Below, piece after piece: positions 7,522 to 16,389 of a stretch of DNA of 34,268 nt. Both the position numbers and the translations under genes were made by a program. Position 1 is the stretch's first letter, and every line of letters begins with the position of its first letter. Below the pieces are notes generated by a model that was not told the origin of the DNA, ran no database searches, and saw only the letters and a list, made by a program, of their open reading frames with translations. The DNA lies in NCBI GenBank assembly GCA_003517675.1, contig DPAC01000160.1, forward strand, positions 1 to 34,268. The letters are read 5' to 3'. The DNA is from Porphyromonadaceae bacterium. GTDB taxonomy: Bacteria; Bacteroidota; Bacteroidia; Bacteroidales; Dysgonomonadaceae.

Positions 7522-7980
7522 ATGTCTATCGAAGAAGAAATTAATGGAAGGTTTCGGAATGAATACCACAAGGGATTTATCAATTTAACTTATACGGTCA
7601 AGTTGTTAAGCTATGAGTTTCATAAATCCCTTAAGGAACATGGGCTTACAGAGCAGCAGTACAACGTTTTAAGAATACTTCGTGGTTTTCGTGCCCAGGC
7701 ACCTCTTTCTATCGGTTTTATCAAACAGCGAATGCTTGATAAAGATTCGGATGTCAGCCGGATTGTTGACAGACTATTTGAAAAAGGATTGCTTAGCCGG
7801 GAGGAAAATCCGGACGACAGGCGGCAAAAATCGGTCGAAATTACAACAAAGGGTTTGGAATTATTGGATAAGATGTTCAGTTGTGAACAGAAAGCAGATA
7901 CTTTATTGAAAAATTTATCTATGGACGAGGTTAAACAATTGAATTACTTGCTGGATAAAATAAGAGAGTATAAAGATTAA
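7522..7980 (+). CDS. MarR-family transcriptional regulator
   Basis: This 152-residue winged-helix regulator is the usual MarR length. Helix 1 and 2 segments (TVKLLSYEFHKSLKEHGLTEQQYNVLRIL) lead to a recognition helix around MLDKDSDVSRIVDRLFEKGLL. The wing is marked by the signature REENPDDRRQKSVEITTKG, with the conserved D-x-R. Such proteins act as dimers and usually repress nearby genes until a phenolic, quinone or oxidant ligand binds. Flanking genes encode an FMN reductase and a flavin oxidoreductase, both plausible targets. A palindrome overlapping the start of the downstream gene (8103-8120) is a possible operator. Confidence 0.9.
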   Translation: MSIEEEINGRFRNEYHKGFINLTYTVKLLSYEFHKSLKEHGLTEQQYNVLRILRGFRAQAPLSIGFIKQRMLDKDSDVSRIVDRLFEKGLLSREENPDDRRQKSVEITTKGLELLDKMFSCEQKADTLLKNLSMDEVKQLNYLLDKIREYKD

Positions 7981-8102
7981 TGCACATGCTGTCATTTTTC
8001 GCTCATCATTTTTTTCGTTTCTTTCAACCTGTGTGATTTCCCTTTTTTAAGGAATGCTTTCCATAAAAGTGGAGCGTTTAAGAAAAAAAGTTTAACATTA
8101 TT

Positions 8103-8120
8103 TACGTAATTGGTAACGTA
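8103..8120. promoter_or_regulatory. Candidate operator overlapping the oxidoreductase start codon
   Basis: TACGT (8103-8107) and ACGTA (8116-8120) form an inverted repeat with an 8-bp spacer, and two further inner bases match symmetrically. The site runs into the ATG of the flavin oxidoreductase. MarR proteins bind palindromes of about this size. The link to the adjacent MarR gene is inference. Confidence 0.35.
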
Positions 8121-9166
8121 TGAAGAAAATAGAATTTGGCATTTCCACATTTGCCGATGTTATGCCCGATCCACATACAGGTGTAACTATTTCACAAGCA
8201 GAACGCATTCGGCAAGTAGTTGATGACATTGTCTTAGCTGACGAGTTGGGAGTTGATTTTTATGGCGTAGGTGAACATCATCGACCCGAATTTGCAGTTT
8301 CATCGCCAGCGATCGTGTTGGCTGCGGCTGCGGGAAAAACCAAACACATTACATTGGGTAGTGCCGTTACCGTTTTATCGACCAGCGACCCTATTCGTGT
8401 TTATCAAGACTTTGCGACGATTGACGCAATCAGTAATGGACGAGCAGAGTTGTTGGTCGGACGTGGAGCATTTACCGAATCATTTCCTTTGTTTGGTTTC
8501 GACCTCAATCAATACGATTTATTGTTTGATGAACGACTTGAATTGTTACTTAAAGCAAGAGACAACGAGTTTGTTACGTGGAAAGGAAAGACAAGAAGCC
8601 CGATTGATAACTTAGGTGTTTATCCGCGCACCGAAAAACCATTGAACATATCGATGGCGTTGGGTGGTTCGCGGAGTACCGTTATGAAAGCAGCAAAACT
8701 TGGACTTCCCGTTGTTTTGGCTATGTTGGGTGGGAACATTGTTGATTTCAGTAATTACGCTACATTGTATCGCGCAGTAGCACAGGAAAGTAGACACGAT
8801 TCAGATCAATTAAAATTTAGTGTTCAAGCACACGGTTTTGTGCTAAACGACAACAAAGAAACTGCCGACACATTTTTCCCCTACATACAGTATTACAGAA
8901 ATCACTTATTAGGAGAACGAGGTTTCCCACCTTACACAAGAGACGAATTTGATTACGCGCGTTCACCAGGACAAGGATTATTTGTAGGTGGACCCGAAGA
9001 AGTAGCGGACAAAATTTTATTGCTTCGCAAACATTTGAACATTGACAGATTTATCATTCAAATGCCTTTGGCGACAATGCCCCACGATATTGTTCAGGAA
9101 GCAATCAGCGTTTATGCTACAAAAGTAATCCCGCTTGTCAGAGAGAAAATTGAAGCGGAAGACTAA
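8120..9166 (+). CDS. LLM-class (luciferase-like) flavin-dependent oxidoreductase
   Basis: This 348-residue TIM-barrel flavoenzyme belongs to the bacterial luciferase-like monooxygenase superfamily. It would oxidise an organic substrate with reduced flavin and O2, or act as an F420/FMN oxidoreductase. Family marks are FYGVGEHHRPEF near residues 48-59, SSPAIVLAAAAGKTKHITLGSAVTVLSTSDPIRVYQ, the block NGRAELLVGRGAFTESFPLFG and the late GGPEEVADKILLL. The FMN reductase just upstream could supply reduced flavin, as in two-component monooxygenases. The substrate is unknown. Base composition is AT-rich and unlike the tsaD block that follows. Confidence 0.88.
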   Translation: MKKIEFGISTFADVMPDPHTGVTISQAERIRQVVDDIVLADELGVDFYGVGEHHRPEFAVSSPAIVLAAAAGKTKHITLGSAVTVLSTSDPIRVYQDFATIDAISNGRAELLVGRGAFTESFPLFGFDLNQYDLLFDERLELLLKARDNEFVTWKGKTRSPIDNLGVYPRTEKPLNISMALGGSRSTVMKAAKLGLPVVLAMLGGNIVDFSNYATLYRAVAQESRHDSDQLKFSVQAHGFVLNDNKETADTFFPYIQYYRNHLLGERGFPPYTRDEFDYARSPGQGLFVGGPEEVADKILLLRKHLNIDRFIIQMPLATMPHDIVQEAISVYATKVIPLVREKIEAED

Positions 9167-9202
9167 TTTAAAACGACAGACCACGAACGACAAAAAACCA
9201 CA

Positions 9203-9211
9203 GCCGCTAAC
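9203..9211 (-). other. GTTAGCGGC core-like motif after the oxidoreductase gene
   Basis: On the reverse strand GTTAGCGGC reads exactly as the core next to the yhcG-like gene at 27180-27172. It lies 36 bp after the last accessory gene and close to the change to GC-richer housekeeping DNA. On the plus strand it resembles the left half (RYYYAAC) of an attC site, but no matching right half is visible. It may be a truncated site or chance. Confidence 0.2.
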
Positions 9212-9258
9212 CCGGGCTTCCCTAAATTCGTCACCTTCGCCAAAATAAAAACGGAAGC

Positions 9259-9289
9259 GTTTCGCAGTTGGTCTGCGAAACTTTTTTTT
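9259..9289 (+). terminator. Rho-independent terminator upstream of tsaD
   Basis: A perfect 9-bp stem GTTTCGCAG/CTGCGAAAC (9259-9267, 9273-9281) with a 5-nt loop is followed by eight T residues. It would stop transcription arriving from the oxidoreductase gene. Confidence 0.85.
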
Positions 9290-9293
9290 GTAT

Positions 9294-9301
9294 TATCTTT
9301 G
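9294..9301 (+). promoter_or_regulatory. -7 promoter element for tsaD
   Basis: TATCTTTG matches TAnnTTTG exactly and lies 23 bp before the tsaD start codon, right after the terminator. A -33 TTTG at the expected distance is not evident. Confidence 0.5.
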
Positions 9302-9324
9302 TGTCTTCTATTGAACAATAGCAG

Positions 9325-10341
9325 ATGATAACGATATTAGGCATAGAATCCTCTTGTGATGATACCTCGGCAGCGGTGATCCGTGACGGGGTGATCTGCT
9401 CGAATGTGATCGCAGGACAGGCGGTGCACGAGCGCTACGGGGGCGTAGTGCCCGAGCTGGCGTCGCGTGCGCACCAGCAGAATATCATTCCGGTGGTGCA
9501 CGATGCCCTGCGGCAGGCGGGCATCACCAGGGAGGAGCTGACAGCCGTCGCATTCACCCGCGGACCCGGACTTCTGGGCTCGCTGCTAGTGGGTACCTCA
9601 TTTGCGAAAGGACTCTCCTCCGCGCTCGATATCCCGATGATCGAGGTCAACCACTTGCAGGCACATGTGCTCGCCCACTTCATCAAGGAGGATCAACAGG
9701 ACACAAACCAGCCCTCTTTCCCGTTTCTCTGCCTGCTTGTCTCCGGCGGCAACTCGCAAATCATCCTGGTGAAGTCGCACAGCGAGATGGAGATCATCGG
9801 TCAGACCATTGACGATGCGGCGGGTGAGGCATTCGATAAGTGCGCCAAGGTGATGGGACTGGGTTACCCCGGGGGACCGGTGGTCGACCGCCTGGCGAAG
9901 ATGGGTAACCCGAAGCGGTTCACCTTCAGCAAGCCCAACATAGCTGGCTATGATTACAGCTTCAGCGGGCTCAAAACCTCGTTCCTATACTTCCTGCGGG
10001 ATGAGCTGAAGCAGAACCCTGATTTTATCGAACAGAACAAGAACGACCTCTGCGCTTCCCTGCAGCAGACCATCATTGATATCCTGATGAACAAGGTTTA
10101 CCATGCAGCAAAGGATCTCAATATCAAAGAGGTGGCGGTGGCAGGTGGGGTCTCTGCCAACTCGGGACTGAGAAACGCGTTCGAGTCATACAGCCGCCGC
10201 TATGGATGGAAGATCCATATTCCAAAATTTGCCTACACCACCGATAACGCCGCCATGGTAGCCATATCGGGCTACTACAAGTATCTCCGTGGTGAGTTCT
10301 GTGGCCCGGAGGTAGCTCCCTACGCGAGAGTCTCCTTATGA
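9325..10341 (+). CDS. tsaD: tRNA N6-adenosine threonylcarbamoyltransferase TsaD
   Basis: TsaD transfers the threonylcarbamoyl group from threonylcarbamoyl-AMP to A37 of ANN-decoding tRNAs, working with TsaB and TsaE in the cytoplasm. The 338-residue length is standard. Visible marks are the ASKHA phosphate-1 start GIESSCDDTSAAVI, the metal-binding H110 and H114 in NHLQAH, the glycine-rich LVSGGNSQI, and the C-terminal TTDNAAMVA with the conserved metal-ligand aspartate. It follows its own promoter and is followed 31 bp later by glnS, with a TPR gene after that, forming a likely translation-related operon. The gene is complete and GC-rich. Confidence 0.97.
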   Translation: MITILGIESSCDDTSAAVIRDGVICSNVIAGQAVHERYGGVVPELASRAHQQNIIPVVHDALRQAGITREELTAVAFTRGPGLLGSLLVGTSFAKGLSSALDIPMIEVNHLQAHVLAHFIKEDQQDTNQPSFPFLCLLVSGGNSQIILVKSHSEMEIIGQTIDDAAGEAFDKCAKVMGLGYPGGPVVDRLAKMGNPKRFTFSKPNIAGYDYSFSGLKTSFLYFLRDELKQNPDFIEQNKNDLCASLQQTIIDILMNKVYHAAKDLNIKEVAVAGGVSANSGLRNAFESYSRRYGWKIHIPKFAYTTDNAAMVAISGYYKYLRGEFCGPEVAPYARVSL

Positions 10342-10372
10342 TATCACCCAAACAAAAAATGATCAAGATAGT

Positions 10373-12070
10373 ATGTTAGAAAAAGAAAACAGTGCCACTG
10401 AGGAGAACAGGAAGAGCCTCAATTTCATCGAAGCGATGGTAGAGAAGGACCTGGCAGAAGGGCGTAACGGCGGACGCGTACAGACCCGTTTCCCGCCCGA
10501 GCCGAACGGTTACCTGCACATAGGCCACGCCAAGGCCATCTGCATTGATTTCGGCATTGCTAAAAAATATGGAGGGGTCTGCAACCTCCGCTTCGACGAC
10601 ACCAATCCGGTGAAAGAGGATGTGGAGTATGTGGACTCCATCATGGAGGATATCAAATGGCTGGGCTACGAGTGGGGCAATGTTTTCTATGCTTCCGACT
10701 ACTTTCAGCAGCTTTGGGATTTCGCCGTGAAACTGATCAAAGAGGGCAAGGCCTATGTCGATGAACAGTCGGCCGAGGAGATCGCCCGCCAGAAAGGTAC
10801 ACCCACTCAGCCCGGTACCCACAGTCCCTATCGCGACCGACCGATTGAAGAGTCGCTTGAGCTCTTCGAGAAGATGAACAGCGGGATGATCCCCGAGGGG
10901 AAGATGGTGCTGCGTGCCAGGATCGACATGGCCGCCTCCAACATGCACTTCCGTGACCCGATCATCTACCGCGTGATCCATATCCCGCACCATCGCACCG
11001 GCACCACCTGGAAAGTTTACCCGATGTATGACTTTGCCCACGGACAGTCTGACTACTTCGAGGGGGTGACGCACTCGCTCTGCACACTCGAGTTTGAGGT
11101 GCACCGCCCGCTCTACGACTGGTTCATTGATCAGCTGGCCGAGGGTGACTACCGCCCCCGTCAGATCGAGTTCAACCGCTTGAACCTTACTTACACGGTG
11201 ATGAGCAAGCGCAAGCTCCTCCAACTGGTGCAGGAGAAGCTGGTGTCGGGATGGGACGACCCACGCATGCCTACCCTTAGCGGGATGCGCCGCCGTGGCT
11301 ATACGCCCCAGGGGATTCACAACTTCATCGACCGGATCGGCTACACCAAGTATGACGGCATGAACGATATCTCCCTTCTCGAACACGCCGTGCGAGAGGA
11401 TCTCAACAAGCGCGTGATGCGTGTTTCAGGAGTGATAGACCCGGTGAAACTGATCCTTACCAACTACCCTGAGGGGCAGGTGGAGGAGATGGAGGCGATC
11501 AACAACCCGGAGGATGAGTCGATGGGCGCCCGAAACGTCAAGTTCACCCGCGAGCTATGGATCGAACGGGATGACTTCATGGAGGAAGCACCCAGAAAAT
11601 ATTTTCGCCTCACACCAGGTAACGAGGTGCGTCTCAAGAATGCCTATATCGTGAAATGTACCGGTTGCAAAAAAGATGAAAAGGGCAACGTCACCGAGGT
11701 CTATGCCGAGTATGACCCCCAGAGCCGCAGCGGTATGCCGGAAGCCAACCGCCGCGTGAAAGGCACCATCCACTGGGTATCGGTTCCCCACAGCCTCGAT
11801 GCTGAGGTGCGGCTTTACGACCGTCTCTTAATGGTAGAGGATCCCTCTGCTGAAAAAGAGAAAGATTTCCGTGAGCTGATCAATCCCGATTCGTTGATCG
11901 TCAAAACGGGTTGCAAGGTGGAAGCCTACCTCAGGGATGTGAAACCGCTCGAGAGCTTCCAGTTTCAGCGCATCGGTTACTTCAACGTAGACCGGGATAG
12001 CACCGTGGGCAAGCTGGTGTTCAATCGCACCGTGGCACTGAAAGATTCCTGGAAGAAGCAGAACGGTTGA
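10373..12070 (+). CDS. glnS: Glutaminyl-tRNA synthetase
   Basis: This class I aminoacyl-tRNA synthetase charges tRNA-Gln with glutamine. The 565-residue length fits. The HIGH motif is at residues 49-52 in PPEPNGYLHIGHAKA, and the KMSKS counterpart is MSKRK at 277-281, the form typical of GlnRS. The C-terminal half holds the two anticodon-binding beta-barrels. The tRNA-specificity segment (RFDDTNPVKED) follows HIGH as in the Gln/Glu group; the PPEPNGYLHIGHAK wording and MSKRK point to GlnRS rather than GluRS. It lies between tsaD and a TPR gene in one direction with short gaps. Confidence 0.97.
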   Translation: MLEKENSATEENRKSLNFIEAMVEKDLAEGRNGGRVQTRFPPEPNGYLHIGHAKAICIDFGIAKKYGGVCNLRFDDTNPVKEDVEYVDSIMEDIKWLGYEWGNVFYASDYFQQLWDFAVKLIKEGKAYVDEQSAEEIARQKGTPTQPGTHSPYRDRPIEESLELFEKMNSGMIPEGKMVLRARIDMAASNMHFRDPIIYRVIHIPHHRTGTTWKVYPMYDFAHGQSDYFEGVTHSLCTLEFEVHRPLYDWFIDQLAEGDYRPRQIEFNRLNLTYTVMSKRKLLQLVQEKLVSGWDDPRMPTLSGMRRRGYTPQGIHNFIDRIGYTKYDGMNDISLLEHAVREDLNKRVMRVSGVIDPVKLILTNYPEGQVEEMEAINNPEDESMGARNVKFTRELWIERDDFMEEAPRKYFRLTPGNEVRLKNAYIVKCTGCKKDEKGNVTEVYAEYDPQSRSGMPEANRRVKGTIHWVSVPHSLDAEVRLYDRLLMVEDPSAEKEKDFRELINPDSLIVKTGCKVEAYLRDVKPLESFQFQRIGYFNVDRDSTVGKLVFNRTVALKDSWKKQNG

Positions 12071-12120
12071 TCAGTAGGAAAAAATGGCTGCAACAATTCA
12101 ATAAACCGAAACATAAGCAT

Positions 12121-13551
12121 ATGGAAGAGAATGAAACCGACATCACGGCCCTGGTGGAGAAGTACGAGCAGATGCGCGCACTCGGGAGGAACATCTACTT
12201 CGATGCTGATGAGTTCGCCTTACTGGCGGAGTATTACAATGCTGAAGGGGACAACGATGAAGCAGAACAGCTGATCCGTGAGGGGCTCCGGATGCATCCC
12301 GGTAGCTCCGCACTGATGTTGTTGCGGGCAAAGACACTGGTCTTCGCGGAGCTGTATGAAGAGGCTCTCGACTACCTGCGACTGATATCTGATGAGGGTG
12401 GGGTGGAGCATGCCCTGCTCCGTATTGAGTCGTTGTTGCACCTCGATCGTTACGAAGAAGCGGATCAGTTGATCAATGAGACACTGGAGCTGGACCTGGT
12501 AATGGATGATCGCTACTATTTCATTACCGAAACAGCATACCTGTTAAACGATGTCGATCAGTTTGACCGTGCGATCACTTTTCTTGAAGAAAGCATGAAG
12601 ATCGATGATGCCAATATCGATGCCATTGTTGATCTGGCCTACGCCTATGAGATGAAAGGTGACCTGGAGAAAGCAATCGAACAGAATAACCGCCTGCTGG
12701 ACATTGATCCCTACTCCTACGAAGCGTGGGTCAACATTGGCAAGCTCTACTCCATGAACAGAGAGTATGACAAGGCGATTGATGCATTCGATTTTGCCCT
12801 TACCATCAACGAAAATGATCTTTCAGTGATGAAGATGAAAGCACTCTCGCTCTACCTGAACGACAACACGTCCGAAGCAGTATCCATCTTCGAGGAGTGC
12901 CTGAAACAGAGCCCTGATGATGAGACCCTCTACGACTCACTGTTCGAAGCCTACGAGGTGATGGAGCAATATGATGAGATGATGAAGCTGATCGATAAGA
13001 AAGAGGCACTCTTCGGTAGCGAGGGCATCCTGGTAAAACGTGCTATTGTGCATCTCAACCGTGAGGAGATCGACAAGGCAAAGGAGCTGTTTGAACAGAT
13101 TCCCGAAGGTGAAAAGGAGAGCCTCGACTATTACATGCTGGAGGGAGAGCTGGCATTTTATGACAACGACCTCAAACGGGCTGAAGCAGCCTATATGAAG
13201 GCGGCACTCATCTCCGAGGAGAATGAGGAGATCCTTGACCGGCTCGCCAACATCAGCCTGGCACAGGAGAAATTCGAACAGGCAGCAACCTACCTGGAAG
13301 AGCTGCTTGAGATAGCCCCCGATTTTCCCGCTGCCCGGTCACGACTCGCTTACATCCGCTTCGAGATTGGCTCCAAGGAGCCTTTCGACCAGATCATGGC
13401 ACAGTTCTCCGATGAGGAACTGCGTGCCCTGCTCAGCCTCATCTCCGGTAGCAGTGAGGAGGAGTACCCCAATTACAGCCGTGAGAAGATGCTCACGCGC
13501 CTGAATGAAGCACGGGAGAACCGTGTGCTCTTCAAGAACATCAAATACTGA
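12121..13551 (+). CDS. Tetratricopeptide-repeat protein
   Basis: I place the start at ATG 12121 (476 residues), because the 18 codons from an upstream in-frame ATG at 12067 overlap the glnS stop and give an unlikely basic leader. The product is almost entirely helical and acidic, with about ten TPR-like units of 34 residues, for example AIVDLAYAYEMKGDLEKAIE then AWVNIGKLYSMNREYDKAID and ILDRLANISLAQEKFEQAAT. No signal peptide or membrane helix is seen, so it is a cytoplasmic scaffold. Partner proteins are unknown. It is the last gene of the tsaD-glnS group and converges on the qorB-like gene. Confidence 0.9.
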   Translation: MEENETDITALVEKYEQMRALGRNIYFDADEFALLAEYYNAEGDNDEAEQLIREGLRMHPGSSALMLLRAKTLVFAELYEEALDYLRLISDEGGVEHALLRIESLLHLDRYEEADQLINETLELDLVMDDRYYFITETAYLLNDVDQFDRAITFLEESMKIDDANIDAIVDLAYAYEMKGDLEKAIEQNNRLLDIDPYSYEAWVNIGKLYSMNREYDKAIDAFDFALTINENDLSVMKMKALSLYLNDNTSEAVSIFEECLKQSPDDETLYDSLFEAYEVMEQYDEMMKLIDKKEALFGSEGILVKRAIVHLNREEIDKAKELFEQIPEGEKESLDYYMLEGELAFYDNDLKRAEAAYMKAALISEENEEILDRLANISLAQEKFEQAATYLEELLEIAPDFPAARSRLAYIRFEIGSKEPFDQIMAQFSDEELRALLSLISGSSEEEYPNYSREKMLTRLNEARENRVLFKNIKY

Positions 13552-13627
13552 GCAGGACAGCTATTTCTAAATAGTGGGCGGCTACGCTTGAAAAAAATGT
13601 TGTGCCTGTATCAGGACTCAGCAGAAG

Positions 13628-14470
13628 CTACAAAGCAGCTTTCACCGATTCTGCCAGGGGGGTGGTAGGCCTGCCGATTAATGCGGACAACTGATGGGAA
13701 TCATCAAACAGATCGTCCTTTGACGCAGAAACATCCCAGCTGGCGATGTCCGAAGCCGTACCTTCGGGAATTCCAAAACTTTCCAGGATTTTCTTATACT
13801 CAGCTTCCGGCATGTTTTTGTAAGGAATATTTTTCCCGGTTTGTTTAGATATTTCTGCGGCCAGATCTGCCAGTGTGTAATGTTCGTCGCCTGCCAACTC
13901 ATACACTTTGCCCTTGTGGCGTTCATCTGTGATAACCACTGCGGCCGCTTCGGCATAATCAGCACGTGATGCCGATGAAATTTTCCCGTTCCCTGCACTT
14001 CCCAACAATGCACCTCCTGCCAGTGCTCCTCCGATTGATGCGGTGTAGTTTTCGGTGTACCAACCGTTGCGCAGGATGGTATAATCAATGCCGGAAGCTT
14101 TTAATGCTTCTTCTGTTTTCAAATGTTCGTCCGCAAGATTCAATGTGGAGGAGTCGGCATGTAGTACGCTGGTATAAACAATCCATTTTACACCGGTTTT
14201 ACCGGCTGCCTCTATCACGTTGAAATGCTGACGGGCACGCTGACCTATTTCGTTCCCAGAGATAAGTACCAACCGGTCGATGCCTGCGAGTGATTCTGTC
14301 ATCATTTCGGGACTGTTATAATCAAAGGGGCGTACTTCAACTCCCAGGGCGGATGCTTTCTCCGGCGTGCGGGCAAGCGCTACAATGTTTTCAACGGGAA
14401 CTCGTTTCTTCAATTCTTTCACCACGAGGGTTCCCAGTTGGCCCGTGGCTCCTGTAACTGCAATTTTCAT
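13628..14470 (-). CDS. NAD(P)H:quinone oxidoreductase-type SDR (QorB/NmrA-like)
   Basis: This 280-residue atypical short-chain reductase has a Rossmann start with GATGQLG at residues 7-13 and a following dinucleotide-specificity segment ALARTPEKA. The substrate-side block YTSVLHAD and a conserved LRNGWYTENY segment are both characteristic of the QorB (YtfG) quinone reductases and related NmrA-like proteins. It probably reduces quinones with NADPH in the cytoplasm. The typical catalytic YxxxK of classical SDRs is absent, as expected in this group. It lies 70 bp downstream of cbpM on the same strand. A short inverted repeat upstream of its start could be an operator. Confidence 0.85.
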   Translation of the reverse strand: MKIAVTGATGQLGTLVVKELKKRVPVENIVALARTPEKASALGVEVRPFDYNSPEMMTESLAGIDRLVLISGNEIGQRARQHFNVIEAAGKTGVKWIVYTSVLHADSSTLNLADEHLKTEEALKASGIDYTILRNGWYTENYTASIGGALAGGALLGSAGNGKISSASRADYAEAAAVVITDERHKGKVYELAGDEHYTLADLAAEISKQTGKNIPYKNMPEAEYKKILESFGIPEGTASDIASWDVSASKDDLFDDSHQLSALIGRPTTPLAESVKAAL

Positions 14471-14501
14471 TCTGTTATTGTTATGATTTGTTTTTTATTT
14501 C

Positions 14502-14515
14502 GTATCGACTGATAC
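14502..14515. promoter_or_regulatory. Inverted repeat upstream of the qorB-like gene
   Basis: GTATC (14502-14506) and GATAC (14511-14515) form a 5-bp inverted repeat with a 4-bp spacer, 32-45 bp upstream of the start codon. It could be a repressor site or a small hairpin between cbpM and this gene. Confidence 0.25.
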
Positions 14516-14540
14516 CCGGTTATTTCTGTAGATCACCCAT

Positions 14541-14834
14541 TCAAAGGGATTTGTAAAATTGTAATTCATGACGCAGCTGTGTGATCTCTGATTGCAATGC
14601 CCGCACCCTTTCCAGCATATGACGGAGTGCGTCGATACCCTCCACATTGATATCCATCTCATAATGCCATCTGATAAACTGTTCCAGGTCAGAGAGATCA
14701 TCGAATTCAATAAAGCGCTCCTCGTCCTGATCAATGACCCGTATCAGGCCTACCTCATGCAGGGATTCAATAAATGACTCTTCTACCTCGTAAATCCTCA
14801 GGCACTCGCTATATTGTAACCTGTTCCCGCTCAT
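14541..14834 (-). CDS. cbpM: Chaperone modulator CbpM
   Basis: This 97-residue protein has the MerR-like helical start ([24 protein letters not shown]) and a C-terminal coiled helix ([20 protein letters not shown]), as in CbpM. CbpM binds the J domain of CbpA and blocks both its co-chaperone and DNA-binding activities. Its ATG overlaps the cbpA stop (ATGA at 14834-14831), giving strong translational coupling, and the pairing with cbpA fixes the assignment. Confidence 0.88.
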   Translation of the reverse strand: MSGNRLQYSECLRIYEVEESFIESLHEVGLIRVIDQDEERFIEFDDLSDLEQFIRWHYEMDINVEGIDALRHMLERVRALQSEITQLRHELQFYKSL

Positions 14835-15763
14835 TGTTTCCTTATTTTAGATAATTGGGTGAATAACTCTTTCTCTCTCTCCGAAAGATGTTCGGGTAAC
14901 TGCACCTTCAGCGTCACATACAGATCACCGAAGTGTCCCTCTTTTTTATATACTGGGAATCCTTTGCCTTTCAGTCGCAATTTTGTGTTCGGCTGAGTAC
15001 CTGGTTTGATGGTCATTTTCACCTGCCCATCGAGCGTGTGAATCATCACTTCCCCTCCTAAAACCGCTGTGTAGAGGTCGATTGTGGCTTCCGTGTAGAG
15101 GTCGTCGCCCAGGCGTTTAAAGTCAGGATCCTCCTCAATTCTGAAAGTGATATAGAGATCGCCATTGGGGCCACCGTTCACTCCCGGCTGTCCATATCCC
15201 GGCAGCTTGATCTTCTGTCCGTCGGAAACACCTGCAGGAATGGTGATGCGCACATTTTTGCCATTTATTGCCAGCGTTTGCTGATGCGTCTGCCTGGCCT
15301 GGCGGAGCGTCAGGTTCAGTTCCGCGTTATAATCAGCTCCCTTGTATTTGCGACGCCTGCCGGCAGAGCTGCCGGATCTCTGTCCAAAGCCACTGCCGAA
15401 CATGGAGTGGAAAAAGTCTGAGAAATCGTCGTCCGAAAAATCACCTTCGGTATAGAAGGTCTGACCTCCCGGATTGCCCCATTGGTACTGACTCCTTTGC
15501 CGCTGATACTGCTGTTGAGCCTTCTCATACTCCTCCCCATGTTTCCAGTTCTCACCGTACTTATCATATTTGGCACGTTTCTCCGGGTCGCTTAGTACCT
15601 CGTTGGCCTCATTCAGTTCCTGAAACTTCCTGTGTGCCTCCCGGTCGTTAGGGTTCAGGTCGGGATGCAGCTTGCGCGCCAGCTTGCGATAAGCCTTTTT
15701 GATCTCTTCCGCCGATGCATTCCGGTCGACTCCCAGAATCTTGTAATAATCAATGTATGGCAT
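14831..15763 (-). CDS. cbpA: DnaJ-family co-chaperone CbpA
   Basis: I start at ATG 15763 (310 residues), because the [13 protein letters not shown]-domain opening follows it directly; an upstream in-frame ATG at 15862 would add an implausible 33 residues. The J domain (about residues 4-70) carries HPD in [10 protein letters not shown] Gly/Phe/Ser/Arg-rich linker follows ([10 protein letters not shown]). Two beta-sandwich client-binding domains occupy the C-terminal half. No zinc-finger CxxCxGxG repeats are present, so it is CbpA-like rather than DnaJ. It activates DnaK ATPase and delivers clients. cbpM overlaps its stop codon. Confidence 0.93.
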   Translation of the reverse strand: MPYIDYYKILGVDRNASAEEIKKAYRKLARKLHPDLNPNDREAHRKFQELNEANEVLSDPEKRAKYDKYGENWKHGEEYEKAQQQYQRQRSQYQWGNPGGQTFYTEGDFSDDDFSDFFHSMFGSGFGQRSGSSAGRRRKYKGADYNAELNLTLRQARQTHQQTLAINGKNVRITIPAGVSDGQKIKLPGYGQPGVNGGPNGDLYITFRIEEDPDFKRLGDDLYTEATIDLYTAVLGGEVMIHTLDGQVKMTIKPGTQPNTKLRLKGKGFPVYKKEGHFGDLYVTLKVQLPEHLSEREKELFTQLSKIRKQ

Positions 15764-16110
15764 TTTCCTGTGTATCGTTTTGTAACAGACTGGCATCCTG
15801 AAGCCGTTTGCTAAGCACAAGATGCACCACGGAATAAACAACTGTTTTTTTAAATTGTTCACCTGCCTGCTAATGCAACAGGGAAGCTCTGATAACTTTA
15901 GGAATCGGAATATATAATCATTTCTATTTCAGATTATATGCATCATCTGAAACGGTACCTGAACTTCCCGGAACTCTTGCCTGCCTGGGGGTTTTCAACC
16001 GTATGAAAAGCTGTGGATATTCATTTAAATTTATTCGTGAACATATTTCAATTTATAATGTTTGTAAATAAAAATAGATTTTGGATGATGCATTTATATT
16101 CTTTGTTCAA
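15764..16110. other. Intergenic region, change from GC-rich to AT-rich DNA
   Basis: No gene is supported here. The stretch holds the upstream side of cbpA, a chance-sized frame of 22 codons at about 15938, and the start of the accessory block. The base composition becomes visibly AT-rich from about 16000. Confidence 0.5.
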
Positions 16111-16111
16111 A

Positions 16112-16381
16112 CCGTTCAAGTTAGGTATAAAGAAAGGAGGAATCACAACTGAATATGAACTGGTGGAGATCAAAGACTACCTTCTTCCATTGTTGGATGA
16201 ACCTTTTCCTGCTTCAATTGGGGCAAAATATGAATCCACACGCAAAAGCATGGGCAGAAAAATAAATTCGCCTGATGCTTTTATTTTTGTGACATATAAA
16301 GCCAACGAAAAAGAAAAAGGTGAGTCAGTCTCTCCGACATTTAAGTACAGAAACAAATTTCAAAAAATAAACGACAAATAG
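16112..16381 (+). pseudogene. Decayed copy of the NAD(P)H-dependent FMN reductase
   Basis: Within an open frame (16013-16381) the segment TEYELVEIKDYLLPLLDEPF..SPDAFIFVT aligns with AEYELVDLKDYNLPLLDEAY..SLDAFIFVN of the intact reductase at 6812. The FMN-binding GSTRPGR loop is missing and the second half after DAFIFV is replaced by unrelated charged sequence, so it cannot bind flavin. The residues before residue 40 of this frame do not match the family. It lies directly upstream of the MDR gene and may mark an old duplication or recombination. Confidence 0.7.
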
Positions 16382-16389
16382 TATAAAAT

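Noticed and set aside
10376..11386. 336-codon reverse-strand open frame opposite glnS
   Set aside because: Long antisense frames are common in GC-rich genes; the product is His/Val-rich without motifs, while glnS has HIGH and MSKRK.
12067..12120. Earlier start for the TPR protein
   Set aside because: It overlaps the glnS stop codon and adds a basic stretch unlike the acidic TPR protein; the ATG at 12121 fits better.
15938..16006. 22-codon ATG frame between cbpA and the decayed FMN reductase
   Set aside because: Too short, with no conserved feature or ribosome site.
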